A stretch of 64,000 nt of DNA from Quillaja saponaria (lineage: Eukaryota; Streptophyta; Magnoliopsida; Fabales; Quillajaceae), in assembly GCA_029379385.1 (NCBI GenBank), contig CM055605.1, forward strand, positions 6,173,001 to 6,237,000. Reading direction: 5' to 3'. Each line of letters begins with the position of its first letter. The first letter of the stretch is position 1. Under the pieces are notes generated by a model. It made no database searches, was not told the DNA's origin, and saw only the letters and a list, made by a program, of their open reading frames with translations. Position numbers and translations under genes: made by a program. Below are positions 33,591-47,413 of the stretch, one piece after another.

Positions 33591-36500
33591 ACATACTGTA
33601 GAATAGAACTTGTCTCAAGCTGTTGTCAATATATATATATATATTTCCAAAGTTTGATGTAAATTTTCTGTTGCTGCTAAAATTCTTGAGGATGCCATTT
33701 CATGAAAAGCAATAACTTCAATTGTTTGTTTAGCTTGTCTTGTAAAACAGTGGAATCAAGTGTCCATACCTATTTTTGATAATGGGGTTGAATGTATGCA
33801 ATAGATAAGCATGATGTGTATGTTTGTATGGAGAAATGAAATGAAATAGTAGCATTTGCGAGAGGAATGCTACTATTGCACGAATAATTACTTTCAGAAA
33901 ATTCTTTTAGACTTTGTATATTATAATAGTAGATTTGAGAGTGGGGGTGAAATATATAGTATTCTCGTACTTAAATGGACTGAAACATGTATCCAAAAAA
34001 GATGACTTATAAGCCAACAGGAGGGCTGGGGAGTTGTCACAATCTAGCCAAGTATAACTCCGTTGTTGGCCTTTCTCTACTAAATAAGCGAGAGTAGCAT
34101 GAGTACTGACTGATGGTGAAAGAAATTACTTTCTAGGTACAAGAAAAATAAGCGAGAGTAGGATTTCAATGTTTTAAAGACATGTATTTTGGGACAAATC
34201 ATAATATATATGTTTTATTTATTTATTTAATTAATAATTAGGTGTGTCCGATTCAATTAAAGAAATTATACATACACACCAAGATTAGCTAGAAAATATT
34301 AATTATTATTTTAAGAATTAAAAACCGGTAAAAAAAATACCATTTGGGCTACTATCTTCGTGCTTCTACATACCCTTAATTAGTAATATATATGCATGGA
34401 TCAAAGTGAGAAGCACACATCTATCACTTGTGGCCATAAAAAAAAGTTGGTTGGACTCACATAGGATAAGGCGAAAATAAGAAATTAGAAATTAAAGTTG
34501 TGGGTCACTAGCTATTTTTTATTTTCACTTAGTTGGTGTGATTTGAAAATGAGACCAAGAATTCTCACCACATTCATCTTTGACAATTCAACTAAAATCT
34601 CATCAACAGTGACTAACTAATACGGTCCTTGGCTTAATAATTAATTAATAAGGACACAAATATTTTGATTCCTTGCATGAACTTGAAAACTATCTGCCTA
34701 CCTGGCTAGCAAGTGGGCAATGAATAATCATCACATGCAAATTTTGATACTACAGGACTACACCCCACCAGGCTTCATCAATTCAAAAAGTCTAGCAGAC
34801 TAAGCATGATATAGAAAGTACGCATGAAATCACAAGGAAATAACTAAAAGAACCTAATCAAGAAAAATCAAATCCTACATGGTCTAAGGTACTATTTATT
34901 AGTCTAATTTTGGACACTAATGACTAAAGCACGCATGAAATCACAAGGAAATAACTAAAAGAACCTAATCAAGAAAAATCAAATCCTGCATGGTCTAAGG
35001 TACAATTTATTAGTCTAATTTTGGACACTAATGACTAATTTTATGGTCGCTTTTATTTTTATTTTTTTTTTCTGTTTTTAAGGGATTGAGACAGGAAATA
35101 TTATTTAAGTCAATACATGTGTTAATTTGTGTATGTGTGGAATTGTGCATGAATCAAAATATGCATGGATGCCATAGTTAATGAAAAATCATGCTAATTA
35201 ATAAAGAAAAGGAAAAAAAAAAGAACTGTCAATATTTGTTGTACTTGCTAAGAAAAACAATAATAATTAAAGTTACTAAAAAAATAATTAAGAGTATTTA
35301 TTAGGTTCTAATTTGAGAAATATAAATGTCATTTTACTTTATTTCAATGATATATATGATTTCGGTTTAACGAATAGAAAAAAAAGACTAATTATTGTAC
35401 ACGTTAAAAGATATAAAGAACTAAAATTATTATAAACATTAAAAAAGAAAATAATAATTATACTTAACAACAAAATAATGAAATTAAGAATGCATACGAA
35501 CATTTTGTTTTTTTTTTTCTGGTTTTTCTTAAAGGAACTTTGAGACATGAATATTATTTAGTGTATACGTTTTAGTTTGTGTGTGTGTGGAAGTGTATGG
35601 GTGAGAATGTCTTTAACTATCAAATCAATGGAACTTTACCTTTTTATAAAGATAAGAAGATAAAGAAGAGAAGAAATGTATACATGCATGGATCGATCAA
35701 TTAGAATTGAAAAGGGTGATAAAATTTCCAATGAAAATATCATTATCAATCCTAGGCATGTCTATATAGTACACCAAATTTGAATTCAACTTTGTTACAA
35801 TTTATTATTTAAATATATATAATTATGTCTCAACTCAACTAAGTCTTAAATTCTAAACTAACTAGAAATAATTATGTCTCTTTTAATTAATTAATTTATA
35901 ATTAAAAAAATACAAATTTAATGATCATTACTTAAAAAAATAATAAAAATATATATAATCATTTCTAAAAATAAAAACAAACTCAAAATAAAAAACAAAT
36001 ACATCATAATACATCAAATTTTTATGCTAAAACACACTCGTTTACGTATTTATAAAAAGAAATGAGTTCATAAAATACAAATCTAATTGTCTTCTAGTGA
36101 AACAAAGCAACCAATACTATTGGATTCTGAAATACCATTCTTAATTTTAGCTCTTTAATTAATTAGGTAGCCTAATTAATCTTTTTTACAAGACAAAATG
36201 ATCATTAGTTCCTTAAATTAAACATACATGTTCCCAACTCATGATGAAATCATTTATTAACACCATGCATATATGGCCCTTTTAGTAATAATTAATCACT
36301 AATATTTCAATTGACAATGACTATTTTGCTAATGTCAACTGATCACATTTTATATGATAACCAAATAATAAACTTGGTTATCATAAACTTATGTATTATA
36401 TCTCTAACAAATATACAACTTTTCAGTGTTTGTATTAGTATAAAGAGTGACAATAATTTTATTGCAGTTTAATTAATAAATAAATAAATTCTTTAAAAAT

Positions 36501-37549
36501 ATTTCATAGAATGTATTTATTAATTTTTTTAATTAATTCATTTAAGATATCATTCAAAATATATATAATTATGAATTGTGTCTTGCTTTTGTATTTATAA
36601 TATTCATTAGTGTTAGAATGGTGTATTGAGTAATTAATTTATATTTAAGAATTTATAAAATTAAATTAAATTAAATTATTCGTATATTATTTATGAATTT
36701 TTTACTTTTATTATTAATTTTGATGATATAAATATTAATTAATATCTAATGTGACTGAAACTTTTACCTAAAAAATTGATTAAGCAGTCGAGTGGGGCTG
36801 TCACCATGTTGGACATTTCCGTCGTAATAATAATAAATAGTATCTGAAAAAAAAAAACCCATGTTTAGTTTATTGTAGCAGAAAACTAGGGAGAGACTGA
36901 CGGTAACTAGCTCATTTACACAACTCAAAATAAAATTAAAAATCCTCTTAAAAAGATAATAATAGATAACTTTATTTATTTTGTGTTATTGATCTTCCCA
37001 AAATATAATTTCCTTTAAAAATAATTATTTTGAAAAAAAAAATACCAAGGTAATATTTAATGAAAGAACATTACATAAAAATATAATATTTAATATTTTT
37101 ACTGAACATATATTTTGAGATAAATTATAAGAAAAGTAATTAGATGAATTCTTTTTTAACAAATTTTTTCACAAAATTTATTTTAATGAAAAGATTCAAA
37201 TAGTAAGACATGTTTTATTCAACAGTTAAGTAATCTTTAAAATATCAAGTGATAAAACAAATTTTATTTAATGATTAAGTAGTTTTTGAAATGTCAATAA
37301 TTTAAGTTTGTAAAAAATACTTGTATGAAAAGAAAACTACGAAATTAAACTAAATTACATTGTTATTTATATCCTTGTTATTCTGGTCTTTATGGGTCTT
37401 ACCCACCCTCTGTCTCTCTTACAAATAAAGTCCAGTACAGGCTTTTATTTATATCCTTGTTATTCTGGTTGCTCGTCCCTACTATTTTCATACGCACTAG
37501 TACCCTTTCTGCATATATTCCCTTAATTGTTTCCATTGATGAGTACTGC
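33591..37549. other. Intergenic C-D, AT-rich, no gene seen
   Basis: Holds two copies of the W-box-like block (33975-34140 and 36760-36830), where other intervals have one. 34400-35960 matches 7800-8630 of A-B. 36160-36600 matches the DNA upstream of B. A 25-bp phrase starting TTATTTATATCCTTG occurs at 37363 and 37445, just before the start of D, and may lie in its leader. No tRNA, rRNA or transposase is recognised. Confidence 0.6.
34821..35040. repeat. 111-bp tandem duplication
   Basis: CGCATGAAATCACAAGGAAA begins at 34821 and 34932. Each unit ends in TTGGACACTAATGACTAA. The two units differ at only a few bases, so the duplication is recent. The single-copy homologue is near 8090. Confidence 0.85.
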
Positions 37550-40500
37550 ATGAAGATGATAATGGCAACTTGCTCTCGATTTGTTCTCCTTGCTTCATTC
37601 CTCATCGCCTTCTCCTTCAACGGTTTTGCCATTACTGCTCTTTTGCCCGTCGATGAAGGTAGATTGATATATGTATATATATATTAAATTATTAATTAAT
37701 GTCAGAGTACCCTACAATCTCTCTTTATCATATATATGTGATTCAAGATGTGCGGGAGAGATTTGTTTTAAAATGCCAGTGGGCCCCACATGAAATTCAT
37801 CACTTACAGAAAAGAAAAGAGAAAAGATATTGCGATTTAAGCTTAACTGATTTCCATGTATGTGTTTGGATGATTAATTGTATTGATATGTGTATATAAT
37901 ATATATTGATATCTGTGTGTGTTTATAGTGCAAGCTTTAAAAGACATAGCTAAGACACTTGGGAAGACGAACTGGGACTTCAACATTGATCCATGTAGTA
38001 ACCAACATCCTTGGGTTTCTGCTAGTCATGTGGAAGAAATTGTGAATAATGTAACATGTGATTGCACTTTTGCCAATGGTGAATGCCATGTTGTTAGCAT
38101 GTAAGTCTTTCCCTTTCTCTCTCCCTCACCCCCCACCCCTCCCCCTCCCCCTCTCTCTCTCTCTCTAAATTTATGAGTAGTTTTGGAATCTTGGGTTTAA
38201 AAGGCTGAAAGTAGTAGGCCTTGATAAGTATTCATGGATCATTCCCCAGCTTCAAAAATCCAGCACACATATTTATGTGGAAAACTTGATTTTGATTTAT
38301 TTATTGGAACTGATATGTGAATTACCAGAAAATAATGGGTGAACGAAAAGTATATTGGTGCCCTTTAGTACTTAAAAAAGTTGCATTATTGTATATTGGC
38401 CGGTTTGATTTGTTATTTTGGGGTATGATAGGGTGGAAATGGGTAGTTTTTGTTGAGATGGAGGCTCAGAGTAAAGCTCTCACTGTTCAAAAAAGTAAAC
38501 AAATTGAACTCGCAAACTTTTGAAAAAAGTTTCATAACTGAGCAGAATTACTGAGCAGGTGAATGAGGTTGCCAGAAAGTGAAAGGAGAAATAGATGATG
38601 CATGAGGTGGAAAGGGCGAGAAATTGAGAGGAAGGAAAAATAATGTGATTTTTTACTTTTTCTTTTTCAGTAAACAAATAGTGCATCATTTATTTATTTT
38701 TCACTTTCTTGCAACCCCAACATGTAAAAGGGTTTGCAAAAAACATGATGCTACCACGAAATTTTTTCCCCTATAAATCAAAAGCACCCAAAAGCGTAGC
38801 CATAGATGACTATCCTCCCATTTTTACTTGTTTTGATTCATTGTTTTGGTTTTTTAATTTCTCAAAAAAAACAGATAATAAATAAATATCGTAATTAGAT
38901 TTTATTTTTGTGATTTTTGACTATCTTAGTTTTAGTGAAAAATTAACAAAAACAAATAAATTGATGGAAACTACGGAGTAATTATAATGTGAAAAGGCTA
39001 TAACAGATTTGTATTTTTTCTATATGATTATGACTTGCCCCGCCTTACTTGGCTATAGAACTTTTTTAAATTAAAATTTAAGTTTTATTTATGGACTCTT
39101 CCAAGTAGGAATAGCTTTACTATCACTTCCATCTTTATCAAAATCATCCATTTCTACTTCACCATACCCAAAATTAATAAATCAAACGAAGATTGACCCA
39201 TTGATCGCTAGTTAATTCGAAAAACTTTTTCTGAAATTTTTTGGTATGCCCACATTTGACAAGGAAAAGAATGAAAACATGACAAAAAGAAACGGGAAAT
39301 AGCTAAAACTTGAAAGAAAAAAAAAAAAAAAAAAAAAGTAACATTTCAATAATGTAAAGGGCCCACCAAACTATTTTGCTTTTTTTTTCTTTTTCTAATT
39401 TCTGTCAGAATCTACTTTTCGTACCCCCGTCAATTTTGAGGTCATTCACGTATCAGTCTTTGCCAATACATGACAGAACGCTCAGAAGACAGTCTCTTCC
39501 TGGCACTCTTCCATTGGAATTTGTGAGATTGGCTTACCTCCAAAACATGTAAGTACTTCCTTCCCTTCTCGGCTTCTCTTACTCTATCACTCACTTTTTT
39601 GATTTCCTGATCTCTCTCTGATACAGCGACCTCACACGGAACTACCTTAACGGTCCAATTCCTCGAGAATGGGGCTCCATGAACCACCTTGTCAACATGT
39701 ATCTCGCTCTCCCTCTCTGTTTCAATTATGGTTTTTGATAGCTTCTTCTAATGAGTTTTATTGTAGTCTTATTGCTTCGGGAATTAGATTCTAACATGAG
39801 CTTGTTATATTAGTTCCTTTTTTGGGAACCGAATATCAGGTTCAATCCCCAAAGAGTTAGCAAATATTACCACCCTCAAGAGTTTGTGAGTTTTAGATTT
39901 ACGACATTTATTTCTTTTAGTTCCTGGATTTTATTTTATTTTTTTTGACAAAAAAAAAAAATCCCTTTTAATGCCTAGGTCTATCGAAGACAATCAATTG
40001 TCTGGAAATCTTCCTCTAGAGCTTGGGACTCTTCCCCAGCTTGAAAGAATGTAAGCCTTTTATCATGTTTAGTTTGTACTTTGTCTTATAGCAGATAGGA
40101 ATATAATTCTGTGAGCCTCTTGTTTTTCTAATTATATCTTCTGTAAAGTGATTTTGAATCTTTGTTAATTATCAATGGCTGAATAGTTATATTTGTCTTG
40201 TTATTAATGTAGGTTTTTGTCCTCAAACAATTTTACTGGGGAGATACCTTCATCCTTTGAAAAACTTACTACATTAAAGGACTTGTAATCTTATATACTT
40301 CCTTCTAACTTTTTTTAAGCTTATTGGTCTCTGAAATTCATAGTAAGTTAGTAACTATCCTCCCCCCCTTTGTCTGCAATGCAGTCGAATAGCTGACAAT
40401 CGCTTCTCTGGAAAAATACCTGACTTCATCCAGAACTGGACAAATCTCGATAAACTGTGATATATACCTTTTATTCTTTGTAGTTGTTCAATTGTGTATT

Positions 40501-43500
40501 GCATGTGATTTATACATCTTCTCTTATTTCAATCAAAATCCTGTAACAGAGTTATTCAAGCAAGTGGATTGAGTGGGCCAATTCCTTCTGGAATTTCTTC
40601 TTTGGTAAAATTAACAAACTTGTAAGTGTGGTATTCTATTTCGTAGCTACCATATTTTCTTCTCTATAGTTGTTTTTTGTCATCGTTTAAATGTGATATG
40701 CAGGAGAATAAGTGACTTGAATGGAACTGATATGCCTTTTCCACCACTCAATAATATGACGAACTTGAAGACACTGTGAGTTATATTTTTCTTTGTATCT
40801 TCTTAGCGAGTTAATGCTTCTAATTATTATTAGGAATTGAGAATGTTTATTATTAATTTAATGCCTTATTAGGACACAATTCTAAGGAAAAGATGCGGTC
40901 AAACTTTTTATCCATACAAACCTATGTGCTCTTTGATTGTGTATCAGGATATTGAGGAGTTGCAATATAATTGGACCTCTTCCTGATTATCTTAGAACAA
41001 AAACTACTCTGAAGATCTTGTAAGTGCTAATCTATTTCCTTTCCTTGTAAATCTAACATTTCCCTTTTAAATTGTTTTTAACTAATATTGGAATCTTCTG
41101 AAGATAAAATTCTTGCGTTGCGTACCCAGTACTTTATTTTGGGAGATGTAACTTTCTATTGGGCTACATCAAAAGAATTCACTGCATGGAACATGTAGTA
41201 ACTGTAGGAACTTCAAACTATATATATATTTGTTCATGCATGTTTGTTAATTTATTTATATTCCTAAAAAATATACAGAGTTTGTGGTGACAGAGCCAGA
41301 AGATCTTAATGTTCACACAGATAGGCAATATGGCAGCATAGATTCCACTTTTTCAGCTCTCATTTCTCAAAAGGAAAAACACTTTCATGAGAAATAAAGA
41401 AATGACGTCTTCATTACAAGGGTGGTTCGATAATTTGAATTGGAGGACAAAAATTCTTAGTCACAATGAACAGAAGTGACTTGAGGTGGCCTGGAGATCA
41501 GATTCCGTAATTGGGAGATAACTCACTCCACTTGATTCTGAAAGAGCATATTGTTTTTAGCAAAATTGAATAAGCAAAGATTATATAGAGACATTGGGGG
41601 CTTCAGAATGTATACATGAGAAAAAATGTGTTATCTTTTTCTTCCTTTTTTTCTCCTATATTTTTGGCCTAATGGAAGAAATAGCTTGAGAACATTCATT
41701 GTCGTGGTTTATACTTGTTTTATGGTTTTTTGACATGACATTTCTGTATGCTTTCTTCTAGTAACCATATTTTATGAAAAAGCTTTCCTTGTTTTTTTTT
41801 CACGTTCAATCTTCCCTATTAACATAAGTTCTTTTGCAGAGATATTAGCTTCAACAAATTAAGTGGAGGAATTCCAAGCAACTTCAGCAGCCTAAGAAAA
41901 GTGGACCACCAGTAAGCAATTATATTTTTTGTAGTTTATTTCTATCTGGTGGCTCCCCTACATTTCAAACTTTCTATTAGGCTATGTTAAGTAATCTAAC
42001 TACCAATCTGTTGTTAAGGTTAGTCACTAATTAACTTGGCCATGTATAATGCATATTACTCGGTTGAAAGTATGGGTATGAGGTATGAATTGGGCTGGCT
42101 ATGCTGAATCCAACAAAATATTTGAAGGGTAAAGTAAGCCAGCTAACCTTTGGAATATAATGTTAAACTACTGCTTAAGACAACCAAGCGAAGCTTTTTA
42201 CTTGTTATTGGATAACAATGGAATGGCAGTGTGGAAAATATGCCTCCTGATGTCTATCTATGTTGCATCTGCTAAGTTTTTCAATACTGGTTTCATTCAT
42301 TTAAATCTGAGTGTACATCCATTAGGACTCCATTAAATAATTTCATACATATTCTTTTATTTAAATTATTGGTGTTCCTCTAATTTATGGATCTTGTGTA
42401 TTTTTTAAATTTAAGAGTATCATATGCAAAATTATGGAAAGAATAAAAGTATTTTATGAAATCAAAATTAAATAATATTAACTTAAATTATCTAAGTGAG
42501 GGAAAAGACAAATAGATGTTTGTCGATCAATGTTGTTAGAGAATTTGTATCATTGAAGGAAAGCATTCATGATGAATGTCTATATTGATTTATTGATGTT
42601 GTATATATTTAGATATTTAACGGGAAACCAGCTAACCGGACCAGTTCCTAATTGGATACTACAAGATGCAGACAGTGTGTGAGTTCTTCTCTTTCTTAAA
42701 TAGTTAATTCCTACTTATTTGTTAAGAAAATAAGTTTATCTACTCATGGTGTTTGGTTGAGAATCTATCTGTTCCATTACACAGAATGAAACCACACGAT
42801 AAACAAAAGAGAACGGAAAAGAAAAATATTTGGAAGAAAGAATAAATCTTAAACTAGTACTTAGCATATATGAATCAGTGTGTTAACGTTTGTAAAATCA
42901 TCGTGGCCATTTGAATTTATTCTAAAACTGGCACATATTGCGCATCTTGTTTACAGGGATCTTTCATACAACAACTTTAACTACTTAAGGACACTAACTT
43001 GTCAACAACGGAAAGTGTAAGGATGTTTCAAATTATAGTATTTTTTATTTTTCCATTATTAGAAGACGGATGAGCTCTTAACGTTGTGGTATATGCTATA
43101 GGAACTTGTTTAATAGCTCTTTGAAGGATAATAACTTGTAAGTTTATAGTTATTCTCTCATATCTCTGTTTCGTAATGTTTGTTTTTATGTGTGTGTGCA
43201 TTTGTCTATCTATTTGAGTTATGATATTGTAGATACTGACTTCTGCAATCTCCATTATCCTCTCAGTGGAATTGTTTCATGTTTGAGGAGCTTCCAATGT
43301 CCTAAAAGTAAGTTCAGTATGTCGTGTAGTTTTATCTAACCATTTCTTTGGCTCTAGAAACTTTTCATTACTAGTTCCAAAAGTTTAATATAGAACTGAA
43401 GTATTGGAAGATTATATTTTTCGTAGAAAAAGAAATTGAAAAAAAAAACTTTTTGGAAGATATTTTTCATATTGTTGCGGTATAATCGTATAAGTCACTT

Positions 43501-46500
43501 AGATGTTTGACGACAGTTACAGACTTGTCCCTATAGCTTTCCTCTTCCTATTTCATTGGATGTTTTATTTTCTTTCTCTTTTTCAATAATTTTGAGATAT
43601 AAGTATATAAGATACGATTTTGTTAGTATCATCCAGAAGAGTCAACTAATCAAATATTATAGGGTATATATTTTTTCTCTTAATTTTTGATGTAACAGTT
43701 CAATTAATTTTTTTCCATCAATCCTTACTTCTGAGACTTGGTTAGAATTCAATTATCATGTATTACAATTATGAATTGACAGTTGAATAAAGTTAACAAT
43801 AGTTTAATTGAGAGAGAATAATGGATGTGTTCACCATAATGCTCTTAATCAATATGTATGTGCCACACATCATCCAGAAGCAACTTTCATCTTTGCCTTG
43901 ACTTATGGAACTCAAAGTTATTTTATGTTGAAATTGAAATTGATCATTTAGTATTCTAATTCCTAGGAGAATAAATAAAATAACTAGTTATATGAATTAG
44001 TGGTTAATTATATATTTACGAGATTGTAATAAATTGTGTCAGTGGAAATTTCATTGCTAGTAATGAGTGTTTAATTTTTAATAGTGAGTAAAATGTTACA
44101 AATTAATGAGTTAGCGTTACTAATATAAATAAGTTATATTGAGTCTTTTAATATTTGAGTTTACCCCAAGTGACCTTACCACTTGTAATATTTTTGCTGA
44201 GGAGATAGGAAAAAAATGATACCATAAAAAAAGTATTTTGAAGAAAGATTATTATTTTTAGTTAATTTTGTATTTGTTTGACTTCAAATTTAATACCACA
44301 ATTCCTTTTTGCTGCATTTGTTTCAGCTTGGTACTCTGTTCGTGTAAATTGTGGTGGCAAAGATGTAACTGTTAATGGAAGTAAAACATTTGACGGAGAT
44401 ACAGATCCTGCTGGACCAGCAAATTTTTTCCAAAGCAGTACAAACTGGGCATTTAGTAGCACTGGTCATTTCATTGGTGATGACCGCCCCTCAGACTCAT
44501 ACATCTTGACAAATTCATCTAGACTCTCTATAAACAATTCCGAACTCTACATGAATGCACGCATTTCTCCCATTTCTCTGACTTATTATGGGTTTTGCCT
44601 GGGGAATGGAAACTATACGGTGAACCTCCATTTTGCAGAGATAATGTTCACTGATGATAAAACATACAGTAGCGTGGGACGGCGTGTTTTTGATATCTAT
44701 ATCCAGGTATTCAGTTGCGTCAGTTTTCAGCTTGTCTACTAATTATACTAGAGGTTTTGATATCCAATATATAGAGCATAATTTTTTGATTCAATTGTCT
44801 AACATTAACGTCCACGATCCATCTAAATAAATGCTACTATATTGTTGACTCATGTCTGGACCTAATTTTTGAATTTTTTCACAATCATGAAACATTAAGT
44901 AATTGGACTGAGATACTGCAGGGAAAACGGGAACTGGAGGATTTTAATATTGCATATGAAGCTGGAGGGGTTGGTAAAGAAGTCGTAAGAAGATTCGCTG
45001 CTGTTGTGACCAATAATACCTTGGAGATTCGTTTGTATTGGGCTGGAAAAGGGACGACAAGTATCCCAAATGGAGGAGTTTATGGTCCTCTAATATCAGC
45101 CATTTCTGTAGATTCCAGTATGTTATATTCCTTTATCCTTTAATATTCTTCTATCAACTACTCTATAGATGTCATCTAATGCTTCAATCTCCTATGTGCT
45201 AACTATGCTACAGACTTTGTACCCCCATCAGAAGGTGGAAATAGTATATCTGCAGGTGCAGTGGTTGCAATTGTGGCCGCAGGAGCATTTGTTGTCATCC
45301 TTCTTATGGTTATACTTTGGTGGAGAGGCTGTCTAGGAATGAAAAGTGCTTTAGAAAGAGGTAATACTGCTGTCAGAATAATCTGCATGCTTGTAGCCTG
45401 AAATTGGGGGGGGGGGGGGAGTGGTGGATGCTATGTGTCTTTGGCTTCTGACAAAGACATTTACTGCATTTGGATGCTGGACCCAATTATCCTCTTGAAT
45501 TTTGGGCGTTTGGGATAAAAAAATTTCAAACGAAATTGTTTCAAAGGTATAATGAACATGATTCTTCTCAATGTACAATATATCTCATTTTAATTTGCTT
45601 CTCTGGCAGAGCTAAAAGGTTTAGACCTGCAAACTGGTTCGTTTACTTTACGGCAAATTAAAGCAGCCACAAATAACTTTGATGTTGCCAAAATAATTGG
45701 TGAAGGAGGATTTGGTCCTGTTTACAAGGTACTATTTACAACAAATATTAATTTTCGTTGTACTGTAATTGATCAGTTGTTTGTAGCTGTCTGTTGCTAA
45801 AAGTCTTTTATTTGTGATCTAAAAACACAAAACATTACCTTATGTAATGCAGGGATTTTTTTCGGATGGCACCATAATAGCAGTCAAGCAACTTTCTTCC
45901 AAATCAAAACAAGGAAATCGCGAGTTCATAAATGAGATAGGCTTGATTTCTGCTCTGCAACACCCTCATCTTGTTAAGCTTTACGGATGTTGTGTTGAGG
46001 GAGATCAGTTGTTACTTGTATATGAGTACATGCAAAATAACAGCCTTGCTCGCGCTTTATTTGGTAAGTCTTTTAGCTTTTATGATCAGTTTGGTTTGGT
46101 TCTTCTTTTTTCTTGTACAGTCTTTCACTCAGCATATGTATACGTATCTGTATGGTACTGTTTTCCTTTAATTTTTCTTCAACAAATAAAGGCCCAGAAG
46201 AAAGCCAATTGAAACTGGACTGGCCAACAAGGCACAAGATCTGTGTCGGTATAGCAAGAGGCTTATCTCCATGAAGAATCAAGATTGAAGATAGTTCACA
46301 GGGACATCAAGGCAACTAATGTATTGCTGGATGAAGATCTTAACCCTAAGATATCTGATTTTGGTTTGGCCAAGCTTGATGAAGAGGATAATACCCACAT
46401 AAGCACCCGAATTGCCGGGACTTAGTGAGTTACTTTATTTCAATTTCTTTCTAGGTGGATTTTTTTTCTCTAATACATTGAATGTAACGGATTACTTCTT

Positions 46501-47413
46501 GTTTCTAATCATAATCTGTTAATAGATCAGGCAAAGTAGACATCAATCTTAACATCTTAGTAGAACACCTACGGCTTCCTTTAGTTAAGTGCAACAAAAA
46601 TATAAACAAATGCACTGTGATTGCTGTATGCATCTTCCACGCTTGTTGTAATCCATGAATATTCCATTATGTAGTGGATATATGGCACCGGAGTATGCAA
46701 TGCATGGCTACTTAACCGACAAAGCAGATGTCTATAGTTTTGGAATTGTTGCCTTGGAAATTGTTAGTGGGAGGAGCAACACCACTCACCGATCGAAGGA
46801 AGAAAGCTTCTATCTTCTTGATTGGGTAATTAATATTCTCATCCTCTCTTGAATTTATGTTAATGTGATTGTCCTTGGTCATTTCTATGATCTGGGCTGT
46901 GTTTCTTGTTGGTTAAGACTAGATTGCAGAAGTATCCTATCAAATTAGTTCTATACTGTATTTCCTATATATAAACAAAATTTTCTGCACTTTCTACGCT
47001 ACTTTTAGGCACGTCTTCTGAAAGAGAAAGGAAGTATATTAGAGCTAGTTGATCCAAGGTTGGGTTCAGATTTGATCAAAGAGGAAGCAATGGTAATGAT
47101 CAATGTGGCTCTCCTATGCGCTAATGCCTCTCAAGCTCTTCGTCCAACCATGTCTTCAGTTGTAAGCATGCTTGAAGGAAACTCAGCCGTTCGAGAGGTG
47201 GTTTTGGATACAAGCGAGCTGATGGATGAGAAGAAACTGGAATCAATGCGAAAGTATTACCTACAGAAAGTAGAAAATGATAACGATGAGAATGAGAATG
47301 AGAATGAGACTCGAAGTTTGACAATAGACGGGCCATGGACTGGTTCATCTACATCTGCTCCGGATCTCTATCCAATCAACCTGGATTCTGATTATTGGGA
47401 GAAAAGAGTTTAG
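37550..47413 (+). pseudogene. Gene D: LRR-malectin receptor-like kinase with a 5-bp kinase deletion
   Basis: Sister of B, complete in exon content. Exons: 37550-37658, 37929-38100, 39477-39548, 39627-39698, 39814-39885, 39979-40050, 40213-40284, 40385-40456, 40550-40621, 40704-40775, 40948-41019, 41840-41911, 42613-42678, 42957-43016, 43102-43137, 43267-43307, 44327-44706, 44922-45117, 45214-45360, 45610-45728, 45853-46063, 46192-46424, 46675-46825, 47009-47413. Start MKMIMATCSR with signal peptide; malectin-like domain from VNCGGKDVTVNG; TM then WWRGCLG; GEGGFGPVYK. Exon 22 is 233 nt against 238 in A, C and F: five bases of GGTTTGGCTTAT are missing near 46258-46262, giving TGA at 46272-46274 before HRD. 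The predicted product is about 779 residues against about 1016. Downstream kinase exons remain open and well conserved. Either a young pseudogene, a truncated receptor or a base-call error. Confidence 0.85.
38290..39465. other. ~1.2-kb extra sequence in intron 2 of gene D
   Basis: Intron 2 is 209 bp in B and 1376 bp in D. Both share the start (CT-rich, ATGAGT..., AGCTTCAAA.TCCAG, CATATTTATGT) and the end (ACATGACAG or ACCTGACAG). The D-only part contains poly-A (39310-39337) and ordinary AT-rich sequence. No element termini or coding sequence were recognised. It could be an insertion in D or a deletion in B. Confidence 0.5.

Noticed and set aside
39442..39687. 81-residue minus-strand ORF (and similar minus ORFs at 1253-1474, 18535-18735, 62895-63092)
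   Set aside because: Antisense shadows of conserved receptor exons, repeated in each paralogue for that reason.
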